Virus record (IMG/VR): IMGVR_UViG_3300028393_000256
Location: 1-29,739 of that record
Length of the DNA: 29,739 nucleotides
Direction: 5' to 3' (one strand)
Source of the DNA: a virus
This document shows, in pieces, positions 14,629-24,119 of this stretch; within the stretch, counting starts at the first letter, position 1, and the number at the start of each line of letters is the position of its first letter. The position numbers and the translations under genes were made by a program. The notes beneath the pieces are model-generated. The model was not told where the DNA came from, ran no database searches, and saw only the letters and a list, made by a program, of their open reading frames with translations.

Positions 14629-14644
14629 TTACTATACCTTTTTT
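14612..14644 (+). terminator. hairpin with T-run overlapping the -10
   Basis: GGTATAGTA (14616-14624) and TACTATACC (14630-14638) form a 9-bp stem, extendable by a G-T pair and A-T pairs, with a 5-base loop, followed by TTTTTT (14639-14644). It can end the transcript of the upstream gene and, as DNA, is an operator-like palindrome across the dnaJ -10 box. Confidence 0.7.
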
Positions 14645-14649
14645 CTATT

Positions 14650-15474
14650 ATGACTAACCATTATCAAACACTGGGCGTTGACCAAGGCGCAAGCCCCGAT
14701 GACATCAAACGTGCGTATCGCAAATTGGCGGCGCAACATCACCCAGATCGCGGAGGTGATACTGCCAAGTTCCAAGAGGTGCAGGCAGCATACGAAACTC
14801 TAAGCGATCCTGGCAAACGACAACAATACGACAACCCGCAGCCGCAAGGGTTTCCGGGCGGATTTGGGGGACCTCCTCCCGGATTTGAGGATATGTTTGC
14901 TCAAATGTTCGGAAGCAATCCTTTCTTTGGCCAGGGATTTAGACAACAACCACAACGTAATAGGAACCTTAATCTACAAACTGTTATTACTCTTGAAGAA
15001 GCATATACTGGAAAAGATGTGGTTGCGAGTATAAGGCTACCTTCCGGAGCTGATCAAGTATTTGAAGTAAAAATTCCGGCAGGCGTTCGCGACGGCACAA
15101 CTCTTCGACTTGCAGGTATGGGAGAAGATACTTATCCAAATGTACCCAGAGGGGATATTCACTTAACTGTTAATATTCAGCCGCACCATTTATATCAACG
15201 ACAAGGGGATGATTTATTTAGATCAATATCTATAAGTTGTTTTGATGCAATTTTAGGCAAAACAATGACTTTTGAGACTTTAGATAATCGAAGTTTAGAA
15301 ATTAACATAGCTCCAGGAACACAGAATGGACAAATATTAGCTGTGCAAAACTATGGCATGCCTCATATGGGCGACAATCGAATGAAGGGTAGATTACTTT
15401 TAGAAATTAAAATAACTGTGCCAACTGACCTCACAGAAGGTCAAAAAGATCTCATCAGACAAATAGTTTCTTAA
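14650..15474 (+). CDS. DnaJ/CbpA-type co-chaperone
   Basis: The 274-residue product has a J domain (residues 3-64) with YQTLGVDQGAS and the HPD tripeptide in AAQHHPDRGG needed to stimulate Hsp70. It is followed by a Gly/Phe/Pro-rich linker (QGFPGGFGGPPPGFEDMFAQ) and two C-terminal beta domains (VFEVKIPAGVRDGTTLRLAG and LEINIAPGTQNGQILAVQNY). No zinc-finger Cys cluster is present, so it is type B, like CbpA. No DnaK is in the window; it must use host DnaK. It is co-transcribed with the Clp unfoldase. Confidence 0.93.
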   Translation: MTNHYQTLGVDQGASPDDIKRAYRKLAAQHHPDRGGDTAKFQEVQAAYETLSDPGKRQQYDNPQPQGFPGGFGGPPPGFEDMFAQMFGSNPFFGQGFRQQPQRNRNLNLQTVITLEEAYTGKDVVASIRLPSGADQVFEVKIPAGVRDGTTLRLAGMGEDTYPNVPRGDIHLTVNIQPHHLYQRQGDDLFRSISISCFDAILGKTMTFETLDNRSLEINIAPGTQNGQILAVQNYGMPHMGDNRMKGRLLLEIKITVPTDLTEGQKDLIRQIVS

Positions 15475-15477
15475 ATA
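15472..15477 (+). promoter_or_regulatory. TAAATA box before clp
   Basis: TAAATA overlaps the dnaJ stop; the ATG follows 17 bases later behind an AGAAGGA ribosome site. It may give late expression of clp separately from dnaJ. Confidence 0.4.
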
Positions 15478-15494
15478 TCGTAGAAGGACAATAG

Positions 15495-17780
15495 ATGCTA
15501 CAACCAAACAAAGACTTAGAACAAATTTTCGATTCCGCAGTTGCAAAGGCAGGAGAACACAATCATGAGTATGTCACTCTTGAACATTTTTTATATAGCC
15601 TAGTCACACACGAATCTTTTGCAAAATTACTAACTGGATTCGGTGCAGATGTTAAAACATTAACCAAAGAAGTAAATGATTTTATTACAGATGACTTAAA
15701 AGAAATTGTCAATAAACAAATTGATAGACCTAAAAAGACCAGCACTGTTGATAAAGTATTAAATCGCGCATTTACACATGTATTGTTTAGTGGACGTCAG
15801 GTTATCGAACCTGTTGATTGTTTTATCAGTATGTTTGCAGAAAAGAAAAGTTATGCATTATATTTTATTCGTAAAGCAAATATCGACAAAGATAAGTTCT
15901 TAAGTTTCCTACAAAAAGAAATTATTAAAGAAGAAGAAGCTGAAGAAAAAGAAAATCACAAGAATCCTCAAATTGAGAAAATGATTAGTCAGTTCTGCAC
16001 AAACTTAACTGCCCGTGCCAAGGCCAAGAAGATTGACCCGGTTATTGGACGTGAAAAAGAAATTGAAGAACTACAATTGGTATTGGCTCGTAGAAATAAG
16101 GCCAACGTAATGCTCATTGGCGATCCGGGTGTGGGTAAAACTGCTATTGCAGAAGGACTGGCACGTAAGATTGTAGAGGGCAGTGTTCCTAAATTTATTC
16201 AGGATCACACTGTTTATAATCTTGACATCAGTGCCATCCTAGCAGGCAGCAAATATCGTGGAGACTTTGAAGAACGCCTAAAGGCCATCATTGGGGCTAT
16301 TGAAAAGAAAGGCAAGTGTATCCTGTTTATCGACGAAGCACACATGATGAGTGGAGCAGGTGCAGCCAACGGCAGTAGCAACGACATGGCCAATATGTTA
16401 AAGCCTGCATTGAGCAAAGGCACATTAAAAGTTATTGCTAGTACAACATGGGAAGAGTTCCGTAAACACTTTGAAAAGGATCGTGCCCTGATGCGTCGAT
16501 TCCAACGTGTCACCGTTGATGAGCCAAGTGAAGCAACCTGTATTAAAATCCTTAAAGGTCTTAAAAAGTATTACGAAAAACATCACAACGTTAAGATCAC
16601 TAATCAGGCAATTATTGATGCTGTCACATACTCTGTAAAGTACATGAGTGATAAGAAATTGCCCGACAAGGCTATTGACCTAATCGACTGTGCCTGTGCC
16701 AGATTTAAAGTTAAAGACGAAGAAAACGGTGTTGTAGATCACGACGAGATCCTATTTGAAGTGGCTAAAATTGCCAACTTGCCAGTAGAACAAATCGGCG
16801 CCAAAGAAGGTTCCAATATTGCCGGCCTTGAAAAGAATCTACGCAGTAAAGTATTTGGTCAGGAAAGTGCTATTGAAAGTTTGCTGGATAAGATTTTTAT
16901 TGCACAGGCCGGACTAAAGGCAGTTAATAAACCTATTGGTAGCTTCTTATTTGTTGGTCCTACTGGTGTTGGTAAGACAGAAGTAGCCAAACAACTTGCC
17001 AGCAATATGAGTGTTAAACTTGTACGATTTGATATGAGCGAATTCCAAGAGAAACACAGTGTTGCCAAATTCATTGGTGCTCCTCCCGGATATGTTGGAT
17101 TTGATGATAATGCAGGACAGTTGATTACTAACCTGCAAGAACATCCCAACTGTATCCTGTTGCTAGATGAAGTTGAAAAGGCTCACCCGGATGTACTAAC
17201 TGTTATGCTGCAATTGATGGACAATGGTTTCATTACCGGCAGCAATGGTAAGAAAGCAGATGGACGTAATGCCATTATCATTATGACAAGCAATTTAGGT
17301 GCTGTTGATGCTGAAAAGAATGGTGTAGGTTTTGGTAGTTTGGAACGTGACAGCGATCCTAAGGATGCTGTTAATAAATTCTTTGCCCCAGAATTCCGCA
17401 ATCGTTTAGATGGTATTGTTAAGTTTGGCAAATTGGATCAAGTCAATATGATCAAAGTTGTTAAAAAGTTTATCGACGAACTTAATGCACTAGTCAAAGA
17501 TAAAAACATTCACGTTAAACCCAATGCAGAAGCTGTTGAGTATTTGATTGCCAAAGGCTTTAATGCCAAAATGGGTGCTCGGCCTTTGCAACGCACTATT
17601 GATGAATACATCAAGAAGCCGTTGAGTAAGGAAATCTTGTTTGGCAAGCTAACCAATGGCGGTGTTGTCGATGTAGTTGTAGAAAAGGACAAGCTAAAAC
17701 TTGTTATTGTTGATGTTTTACCCGTTGAGAAAACAAAGGTAATTGATGAAAACCCAGATAACAAAGCTGAAGTCGAGTAA
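15495..17780 (+). CDS. clpA: ClpA-like AAA+ unfoldase
   Basis: This 761-residue protein has the full ClpA layout: an N domain (about 1-145; EHNHEYVTLEHFLYSLVTHE), first AAA+ module with Walker A GDPGVGKTAIAEG, GSKYRGDFEERLK and Walker B CILFIDEAH, no ClpB-type middle coiled coil, and a second module with GPTGVGKTEVAKQL, GAPPGYVGFD, Walker B CILLLDEVEKAHPD and FFAPEFRNRLDGIV. Length is close to E. coli ClpA (758). Residues 611-613 are VGF, at the position of ClpA's IGL ClpP-docking loop, so it may feed host ClpP. It follows dnaJ in one operon; together they could refold, unfold or destroy host or phage proteins. Confidence 0.94.
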   Translation: MLQPNKDLEQIFDSAVAKAGEHNHEYVTLEHFLYSLVTHESFAKLLTGFGADVKTLTKEVNDFITDDLKEIVNKQIDRPKKTSTVDKVLNRAFTHVLFSGRQVIEPVDCFISMFAEKKSYALYFIRKANIDKDKFLSFLQKEIIKEEEAEEKENHKNPQIEKMISQFCTNLTARAKAKKIDPVIGREKEIEELQLVLARRNKANVMLIGDPGVGKTAIAEGLARKIVEGSVPKFIQDHTVYNLDISAILAGSKYRGDFEERLKAIIGAIEKKGKCILFIDEAHMMSGAGAANGSSNDMANMLKPALSKGTLKVIASTTWEEFRKHFEKDRALMRRFQRVTVDEPSEATCIKILKGLKKYYEKHHNVKITNQAIIDAVTYSVKYMSDKKLPDKAIDLIDCACARFKVKDEENGVVDHDEILFEVAKIANLPVEQIGAKEGSNIAGLEKNLRSKVFGQESAIESLLDKIFIAQAGLKAVNKPIGSFLFVGPTGVGKTEVAKQLASNMSVKLVRFDMSEFQEKHSVAKFIGAPPGYVGFDDNAGQLITNLQEHPNCILLLDEVEKAHPDVLTVMLQLMDNGFITGSNGKKADGRNAIIIMTSNLGAVDAEKNGVGFGSLERDSDPKDAVNKFFAPEFRNRLDGIVKFGKLDQVNMIKVVKKFIDELNALVKDKNIHVKPNAEAVEYLIAKGFNAKMGARPLQRTIDEYIKKPLSKEILFGKLTNGGVVDVVVEKDKLKLVIVDVLPVEKTKVIDENPDNKAEVE

Positions 17781-18435
17781 ATTATTCTATAACAAATGGC
17801 CCTATAAAGTTGAATGTCTTCAGAATGGGGCCAGTAGAATTGTACACAGTGGACTGTTACATTGCAAACAATGGTGTGCCACTGGTAAAGGTATGACATT
17901 TGGCAGTTATTATGCCAAACCAGAACCTAAACAGTTTTTAGCATTTATTAATGCAGTGCAACCGTTTCTGGAAAGAAAAGAAGAAATTCAGATCAGAGTA
18001 GAAGGATCTCACTTTAATCTATTCTGTAAAGATCCTGCTATTCTTGAGGAAATTGATAATGCTGTTAGTCAATGGGTTAGGAAGATTGTAGGACCTACTA
18101 GCCTAGAAGAATTAGAATTTATGTTAGATAACGGACATAAAAAGATTCTACGAGATAATCTGCCCAAAGAAAAGTACAGATATCGTGTATTTTTTAAGAA
18201 TAAGTTTCCGGCGGATAAACGAGCTGCGTTCCTAGTATGGGCAAACAAGTATTACGATAAGATAGAGATCAGCGATTCTAGTTATGATTGGTTAAAAGGT
18301 ACTAAATGGTATGTGCAAGACCCGTTTATGTATGTAGAAGACGATAAAATGCTCAGCATGGCGGGTTTATTCCTAAGCGGCAATATTAAAAAGGTAGAGG
18401 AATTCATACTACGGGAGAACGCATTGGTGGCATAA
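17746..18435 (+). CDS. conserved phage protein of unknown function
   Basis: The ATG at 17746 overlaps the clp end by 35 bases, giving 229 residues starting MKTQITKLKSSKLFYNKWPY. The KLFYNKWPYKVECLQNGASR start, a central acidic region and YRYRVFFKNKFPADKRAAFL suggest a mixed alpha/beta fold. I recall similar Lys-Leu-Phe-Tyr-x-Lys-Trp starts in phage proteins but cannot name a function. The last residues carry the stop that overlaps the ATAAATA box for the next gene. It belongs to the dnaJ-clp transcript. Confidence 0.72.
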   Translation: MKTQITKLKSSKLFYNKWPYKVECLQNGASRIVHSGLLHCKQWCATGKGMTFGSYYAKPEPKQFLAFINAVQPFLERKEEIQIRVEGSHFNLFCKDPAILEEIDNAVSQWVRKIVGPTSLEELEFMLDNGHKKILRDNLPKEKYRYRVFFKNKFPADKRAAFLVWANKYYDKIEISDSSYDWLKGTKWYVQDPFMYVEDDKMLSMAGLFLSGNIKKVEEFILRENALVA

Positions 18436-18438
18436 ATA
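18432..18438 (+). promoter_or_regulatory. ATAAATA box, putative late promoter (near-leaderless)
   Basis: ATAAATA overlaps the stop of the preceding gene and ends seven bases before the ATG at 18446. AAATAACATATTATG here nearly equals AAATAACATATCATG at 27985-27999. Confidence 0.5.
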
Positions 18439-18445
18439 ACATATT

Positions 18446-18886
18446 ATGCCAGCACTAAGTCAAAATCTTGTTTTTAAAATCAATAATGGTAACACAGTAC
18501 AAGTAAGTTACCCTAACTCCGGTACCACCGCACTAAGCTACATTAGCGAAAAAACAAAGGGCGACGGGTACTTCGGAAATAGCGACGGTTTTCATACCGT
18601 TTTTTGGAGCGTTTCAAATTTTGTGGGGAAAGTTGCAGTACAGGGAGCACTGGCTGCAGATCCGCAAGATGGAGACTGGGTCAATGTCAAACTCATTCCT
18701 CCTAGCAACAACCTTTCAGTAGATACTACAGGCCTTATTAGGGCTAGTGGAACAACATCTACCAATTACACTTCTAGAACAACTACTATACAATCGTATA
18801 ATTTCACCGGTAATTTTGTGTGGCTTCGCGGTTGTATCAGCGATTTCACAGAAGGCGTAGTACACACTATCAGCATAAACAGATAA
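18446..18886 (+). CDS. tail/fibre structural protein
   Basis: A 146-residue, beta-rich, Ser/Thr/Asn-rich protein starting [24 protein letters not shown]-like patterns ([40 protein letters not shown]) are typical of jelly-roll or baseplate-fibre connector domains, but I cannot assign a family. It directly precedes the 1278-residue fibre and probably belongs to the same tail substructure. No ribosome site is visible; the TAAATA box lies right upstream. Confidence 0.65.
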   Translation: MPALSQNLVFKINNGNTVQVSYPNSGTTALSYISEKTKGDGYFGNSDGFHTVFWSVSNFVGKVAVQGALAADPQDGDWVNVKLIPPSNNLSVDTTGLIRASGTTSTNYTSRTTTIQSYNFTGNFVWLRGCISDFTEGVVHTISINR

Positions 18887-18896
18887 CAGGAGCACT

Positions 18897-21800
18897 ATGT
18901 CAAAACAGATTATCAATGTAGGGTCAGCAGAATTAACAGGAGACGGCGAAAGTCTCCGAAGTGCTTTTATAAAAGTCAATGCAAATTTTGACGAAGTCTA
19001 TTCAGCAACAAACACTATTCTCACGGTACCAACTAATATAAGTGCATTTAATAATGATATAGGATATCTAACATCTAGTACTTTATCAGCATATTTGCCC
19101 AACGATAACGATACTGAATATGCTACCAAAACATTTGTCACCGGCCAAGGTTATACAACAACTGCTACCGTTAACACATCAATAGCCAATAGTCTAACTA
19201 ATTATGCTACCAAAACATTTGTCACTACTCAAGGGTACCTAACAACTTCTACATTACCGGTAGTACACACCGACCGCATCTCAAGTGGTACTGTATCTAT
19301 ATATGTCGCCGCCGATGGCAAATTAAATCTACCAAGAGGTAGTTTGGTATTCAACAATACTGCCAGTGTAGTTGCTAGTTTGGCAGATATAAATCTTCAA
19401 CAAGTATTAACTCACAGTACTACCAGCACTGATTATATTGCCGCTGGTACATACGATAATGCCAATCCTTACAATGCTCCATACGTGGTAATTCGGTTAG
19501 AAGTAACTCCACCTGTACCATTATTCCAAGGTGATATTCTAGCAGGTGCTGGATTCCCTGTACCTACTACGATCAAATATGCCGGCACTGGAACATTCTC
19601 CAATGTATTGATATTAGACTGCGATTTTTCAAGAGTATTGTTGCCTGCTCCTCCTGTGACTATAACAGTGGCAAGACCTTTAGTTAATGATGCGTTAACT
19701 ATCGAAAGCACTGATGGTATAGATCTAGTACTAAAGCCGGGCGGCGATAGAAATACCATTATACACAATGACCTAATACCATACGGCCAATATGGTAGCA
19801 GTTTAGGATCACCTATCAACAGATTCAAACACCTATGGATGGGTGGTGGTACTATCTATCTCCAAGACGAAATTACCAATGCTGACACTGCCATTACTGC
19901 CCGTAATGGACAGTTCACTATATTAGGTGCTGCTGGATTAACAGTTGGTGAATTTACCTTTGTTGATAATCAGATTAAAATTGCCAATCCTGCTCGTGAG
20001 ATTATTATAGGAACAACAACTGCCACAGGTTTTGTTAACTTTAACCGTCCTGTGAAGATGACAGGAAGCAGTGGCAATAAGGTATTTGAAATTGATAGAT
20101 CTGGATTGGTTAGTATATATCCAAAGCAGAGCATTTCTGTATCAGAATCAGCATTGAGCATTATTGGTAATGCCGCAGGCCTACAACAGGACCGAAACTT
20201 TACTGGTACTATGCTACAAATTACTGGGCAGAACGGTGTTAGTACTCGAGTTAGTATTGATTCGTTTGGTACTGGTGCTTATCCTGTTATCGCAGGTCGT
20301 GCTGCACGTGGTACTGTTCAAGCACCAACTGCGACCAAGGCAAATGATGTATTGTTTAGGCTGGCCACTCAAGGGTATGGAGATAACCAATATGTGCAAA
20401 GTATTGGTCGTATTAGTATCCAGGCCTCACAAGACTTTACCAATGCACACGCTGGCACACAGGTAATAATACAAACTACCCCAAATGACTCTAACATAAT
20501 CACAACCAGTACTGTATTCAACGATCGGGGTATAGACTTTGATGGCAATGCTACGGGTGGAATAACGTTCTATGATCGTACTCGTCAAACCACAGCCTGG
20601 ACTGGCACAGTTGATGTTAGTTTGATTAATAATTTAGGCAGCGGTGCAGTAACATCCATTATTATTAATACAGATGGATTAAGTGGCACAAGTGGTCCAG
20701 GTGCTGCCTCACTTAATAATACTGGAGTAATATCTGTTGCGGGAACTACCAATCAAGTATATATTAATACTGTTGGAAATACTACAGCCACTAGTGGTCA
20801 CATTACACTTACATTACCTCAAGATATTGCTCCTACAAGTAATGTAACATTTAATGATGTTAATATCAACGGACAATTAAATTTTGTAGGGACAGCCACA
20901 ATCTTAGTTCCAAATACGGTAGAAGGTACAACTTTACTATTGGGATCTTCTGCTACTAGTATAAGTCAATTAGATGGAGGCGGTATAATATTAGGTAGTA
21001 CTGCTACAGGTCGAACTTCAATACTATGGAATAGGACAGATAATTATTGGGATTTTGATGGTAGTGGCATCAACACACAAAAACTACAGGTAACTACAAC
21101 GGCCACTATTAATAGTCTTGTAGTAGCAGACAGTGCTCACTTTGGTAATAGTAATATTATTGGTGATTATCCAACCGCCGAAATACAGATTGATAGTAAG
21201 ACTGACAGTTATAGTCAAATAATATTCCAAAATCATAGTTCCAGCACATTTGCAAGTACAGATTTTGTAGCCACAAATGAAATTGGCACAGACACTACTT
21301 ACTACATTGATATGGGTATCAATAGTAGTCACTACTATGACCCTACAAATTGGAACATAAACGGTGCCAGCGACGGATATCTATATGTTAACAGCGGTAA
21401 TTTAGCTGTCGGTACTACTAAAGATGAAATTGTATTCTTTACTGGAGATCAAACTGATGCCGGTTCAATACGTGCTACTATTGATAGCACAGGGTTAAAT
21501 GTTGCAAACACAGTGACCAGTTCTAGATTTTATGGACCACTAACGGGTGCAGTCACTGGCAATGTAACAGGCAATGTTAGTGGTAATGCTGGGTCAGTGA
21601 CCAACGGTGTTTATAGTAATCAAACTTATAACAACCCTGTTTGGATTGGATCACTGGCAGGTAGTAAGATCACCGGTGCAGTAGCATTGGCTACCACGGT
21701 AACTAATGGAATTTATAATACCGACACCGGAACAGTTACAAACAATATGTTGGCCGGTAATATTGCCAATAACAAACTAGCATTTAATCAAATAACATTT

Positions 21801-22733
21801 ACTGCTGGTAACGGGATTGGAGTTAGTGTAGCAAGCCCAAGTTTAGGCGGTAGTACAAGAATTGATAATTTGGGTGTCACAAGTATTGTTGCTGGCACCG
21901 GTACACACGTTAGTACATCAACAGACGGTGTTGTTGTATGGATTGACGGAAGCTATGGGCCACAAGGGCCACAAGGACCTACAGGTAATACTGGACCACA
22001 AGGACCACAAGGACCTACAGGTAATACTGGTGCAGTTGGGCCACAAGGACCTACAGGTAATACTGGACCACAAGGACCACAAGGACCTACAGGTAATACT
22101 GGTGCAGTTGGGCCACAAGGACCTACAGGTAATACTGGACCACAAGGACCTACAGGTAATACTGGACCACAAGGACCTACAGGTAATACTGGACCACAAG
22201 GACCACAAGGCGTAATTGGTAATACTGGTGCAGTTGGACCACAAGGACCACAAGGCGTAATTGGTAATACTGGTGCAGTTGGACCACAAGGACCTACAGG
22301 TGCTGCAAGCACAGTTTCTGGTCCACAAGGACCAAGCGGGCCGACAGGTGTAAATGGTGTTACTAGCATATTAGCAGGTACAGGCACAGTTATATCAACA
22401 TCAACTGGTGCTGTGACTGTTAGTATTAATACTGCTACATTGATGACTCAAGCAGTGTCCCTTATCGGTGTCACAAGTATTGTACAAGGTAGTATATCAA
22501 TTGATTTTGCAAACGTGGGTAAAAACGCTGCATCAAGTCAGACATTTCTAATACCAGGACTGACTACAAATCATCATATTATTATTCAACCGGCGGCGGC
22601 TATGACGTTTGGATTAATAGTTACAGCAGCTTGGGCAAGTGCTACCAATTCGGCAACAATACAAGTAATGAACTTAACCGGTGGTGGTATTGATCAGGCA
22701 GCAATCAATGTTAATTATTTTGCCTGGGTTTAA
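18897..22733 (+). CDS. giant collagen-repeat tail fibre (1278 aa)
   Basis: The N-terminus, [20 protein letters not shown] and NFDEVYS, is a fibre attachment domain found in many phage fibres. Next come two copies of a [11 protein letters not shown] unit (about 77-120), a very long beta-rich shaft of Thr/Asn/Gly-rich strands with [14 protein letters not shown] and [15 protein letters not shown] segments, a collagen-like region (about 1021-1152) of GPQGPTGNT and [12 protein letters not shown] units, and a C-terminal domain of about 125 residues. Unlike the first fibre it has no S74 chaperone. AGGAG sits just before the ATG. It is probably the long receptor-binding or side fibre. Confidence 0.88.
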   Translation: MSKQIINVGSAELTGDGESLRSAFIKVNANFDEVYSATNTILTVPTNISAFNNDIGYLTSSTLSAYLPNDNDTEYATKTFVTGQGYTTTATVNTSIANSLTNYATKTFVTTQGYLTTSTLPVVHTDRISSGTVSIYVAADGKLNLPRGSLVFNNTASVVASLADINLQQVLTHSTTSTDYIAAGTYDNANPYNAPYVVIRLEVTPPVPLFQGDILAGAGFPVPTTIKYAGTGTFSNVLILDCDFSRVLLPAPPVTITVARPLVNDALTIESTDGIDLVLKPGGDRNTIIHNDLIPYGQYGSSLGSPINRFKHLWMGGGTIYLQDEITNADTAITARNGQFTILGAAGLTVGEFTFVDNQIKIANPAREIIIGTTTATGFVNFNRPVKMTGSSGNKVFEIDRSGLVSIYPKQSISVSESALSIIGNAAGLQQDRNFTGTMLQITGQNGVSTRVSIDSFGTGAYPVIAGRAARGTVQAPTATKANDVLFRLATQGYGDNQYVQSIGRISIQASQDFTNAHAGTQVIIQTTPNDSNIITTSTVFNDRGIDFDGNATGGITFYDRTRQTTAWTGTVDVSLINNLGSGAVTSIIINTDGLSGTSGPGAASLNNTGVISVAGTTNQVYINTVGNTTATSGHITLTLPQDIAPTSNVTFNDVNINGQLNFVGTATILVPNTVEGTTLLLGSSATSISQLDGGGIILGSTATGRTSILWNRTDNYWDFDGSGINTQKLQVTTTATINSLVVADSAHFGNSNIIGDYPTAEIQIDSKTDSYSQIIFQNHSSSTFASTDFVATNEIGTDTTYYIDMGINSSHYYDPTNWNINGASDGYLYVNSGNLAVGTTKDEIVFFTGDQTDAGSIRATIDSTGLNVANTVTSSRFYGPLTGAVTGNVTGNVSGNAGSVTNGVYSNQTYNNPVWIGSLAGSKITGAVALATTVTNGIYNTDTGTVTNNMLAGNIANNKLAFNQITFTAGNGIGVSVASPSLGGSTRIDNLGVTSIVAGTGTHVSTSTDGVVVWIDGSYGPQGPQGPTGNTGPQGPQGPTGNTGAVGPQGPTGNTGPQGPQGPTGNTGAVGPQGPTGNTGPQGPTGNTGPQGPTGNTGPQGPQGVIGNTGAVGPQGPQGVIGNTGAVGPQGPTGAASTVSGPQGPSGPTGVNGVTSILAGTGTVISTSTGAVTVSINTATLMTQAVSLIGVTSIVQGSISIDFANVGKNAASSQTFLIPGLTTNHHIIIQPAAAMTFGLIVTAAWASATNSATIQVMNLTGGGIDQAAINVNYFAWV
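21958..22353 (+). repeat. collagen-like tandem repeat DNA
   Basis: Higher-order repeats of GGACCTACAGGTAATACT and GGACCACAA, interspersed with GGTGCAGTTGGGCCACAA, encode Gly-x-y triplets. The unit composition differs from the 3379-3633 array, although the GGACCACAA core is shared. Confidence 0.9.
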
Positions 22734-22735
22734 TA

Positions 22736-22990
22736 GTGAAAACTATTTGGTTAGAAAAAGAAATTAAAGGACAATGTACCGGAGGGTTATCATGTAATGG
22801 AGGATGTTGTAGAATAAGAACATACAGCGATCATGAAACCTATATAGAAACATTTTGCGAACACTATGCTACAGCTACAGGATTATGTAAAATTTACGAA
22901 GATAGATACGATGGATGCCGAACATTTCCTATCAGTTTATCGCCAATGATTGTACAGCTCCCTAGAGGCTGTGGATATTACATTGAATAA
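22736..22990 (+). CDS. YkgJ-like Cys-rich metal-binding protein
   Basis: The GTG start at 22736 lies two bases after the fibre stop and gives 84 residues with eight Cys: CTGGLSCNGGCCRIR, FCEHYATATGLCKIYEDRYD, GCRTFPIS and RGCGYY. CxxxCC followed by C-x-IYE-x-R-x-x-C-R-x-FP is the signature of the YkgJ family, thought to bind zinc or an iron-sulphur cluster. Function in phages is unknown; a redox or maturation factor for fibre or accessory proteins is conceivable. No ribosome site is visible, so it is likely translated by coupling to the fibre. Confidence 0.72.
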   Translation: MKTIWLEKEIKGQCTGGLSCNGGCCRIRTYSDHETYIETFCEHYATATGLCKIYEDRYDGCRTFPISLSPMIVQLPRGCGYYIE

Positions 22991-23005
22991 CCTAGAGAAC
23001 AAACT

Positions 23006-23015
23006 TAAATAAATA
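23006..23015 (+). promoter_or_regulatory. double TAAATA box, putative late promoter
   Basis: TAAATAAATA contains two overlapping cores; the second ends six bases before the ATG at 23021, so a T4-like start would fall on or beside the start codon. Confidence 0.55.
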
Positions 23016-23020
23016 TCACT

Positions 23021-23383
23021 ATGAAACTACTAGAATTTTTTAACAAGCCCATGGACCCTAACAAGGGCAAAAAAGACGATAAGTCTATGGAAAAACTTGA
23101 CGACGAATTGTTCTGGTACATCATCGATCACGATAAACTGCACAAAGACTATTTCTTTACCATTGCTAAAAAATTAAAGAGTCTAAAAGAGTGTGGTCGT
23201 GAAATGGTATTAGAATTATACATGCCCATGGTCAATAAAGGATGCAAAGAATTCTACTCTGAAAAAAAATTAAATGGCAAATTAGGTAAGTTGTTTCCTG
23301 CAGAATTAAGAGAAGGCATGTGCGAAAGACTACACGATCATTACTTTGATGATATTAGAAACGGAAATTATAAGTTAGGATAA
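23021..23383 (+). CDS. unknown helical protein opening the accessory module
   Basis: A 120-residue protein starting MKLLEFFNKPMDPNKGKKDD, then mostly helical with WYIIDHDKLHKDYFFTIAKK and CERLHDHYFDDIRNGNYKLG. His, Asp and Glu residues are frequent, but no metal motif is clear. It is the first gene after the double TAAATA box and probably heads the transcript running to the Pol-beta-type gene, with which it is nearly contiguous. Function unknown; a virion protein is the best inference. Confidence 0.7.
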   Translation: MKLLEFFNKPMDPNKGKKDDKSMEKLDDELFWYIIDHDKLHKDYFFTIAKKLKSLKECGREMVLELYMPMVNKGCKEFYSEKKLNGKLGKLFPAELREGMCERLHDHYFDDIRNGNYKLG

Positions 23384-23387
23384 TAAA

Positions 23388-24119
23388 ATGCAATTAAATG
23401 AAGGCGGTAATGTAATCCCAGGTGCAGTCGAATTACAAAAGGCAAATTTTCCTTTAGTAATGGCCAACTTAAAAAAGATTCTTCCTCCAGGAGTGAATAC
23501 ATATCCTATTGGATCAGCAGGACACAAAGAAGTCAGTAGCGATATTGATGCACTGATCGATGCCGCAGAATTAATGAAGGCATTTCCCGCTAAAGAATTA
23601 AAACTATCACGCAAGGCTTTAGAAGATTACTTTAAAAGCAAAGGGCTGTATGCTGCTCGTACAGGTGTTAGTATCCACGTTGGTATTCCAATTGGCTCTA
23701 CACAAGATGTAGTACAGGTAGATTTAATGGCTGTGGAAAATGCAGCCGCTGCTCAACCACTGCACACACATGACTATACTGATCCTCAAATGAAGGGTGG
23801 CACACTACATGGTATGTGGGCTGACCTAGCCAACATGAGCTCAAGCCCAGAACACCCCAGTATGATGATGAGTCCTTATAAAGGTCTTGTTGATCGTACA
23901 ACCAAAGAACTTATTACTGCTAACAAGGATGAGATTGCCAAGACTATTATTGGACCAACTGCCACAGCAGCCGATATGGGCAATCCACAACGTGTTCTAG
24001 CCGCATTGAAACAGTATCCAGAAAAATATACAGCTATCAGAGACAAATACTTTCCTGGTGCTGACCTAAAAGAAGGCTCGCGTGAATGGTTTAGATTCAT
24101 GTTAGACCATATCGTATGA
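23388..24119 (+). CDS. Pol-beta-type nucleotidyltransferase
   Basis: The 243-residue protein shows the Pol-beta superfamily signature: YPIGSAGHKEVSSDIDALID with G42-S43, then D52 and D54 as metal ligands, and VQVDLM with D112 as the third. Such enzymes transfer nucleotides to RNA, protein or small molecules (tRNA nucleotidyltransferases, antibiotic adenylyltransferases, MNT toxins); the target here is unknown. The start, MQLNEGGNVIPGA, has LNE/G close to residue 5, resembling a prohead-protease site. It overlaps the next gene by ATGA, so both are made together. Confidence 0.8.
   Translation: MQLNEGGNVIPGAVELQKANFPLVMANLKKILPPGVNTYPIGSAGHKEVSSDIDALIDAAELMKAFPAKELKLSRKALEDYFKSKGLYAARTGVSIHVGIPIGSTQDVVQVDLMAVENAAAAQPLHTHDYTDPQMKGGTLHGMWADLANMSSSPEHPSMMMSPYKGLVDRTTKELITANKDEIAKTIIGPTATAADMGNPQRVLAALKQYPEKYTAIRDKYFPGADLKEGSREWFRFMLDHIV

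Noticed and set aside
21958-22353. Regular repeat spacing resembling a CRISPR array
   Set aside because: Units are 18-27 bases, in frame, encode Gly-x-y triplets, and have no unique spacers.
21862-22387. Long overlapping frames on both strands over the second collagen array (up to 144 residues)
   Set aside because: The same repeat effect; absence of stops is due to repeat periodicity.
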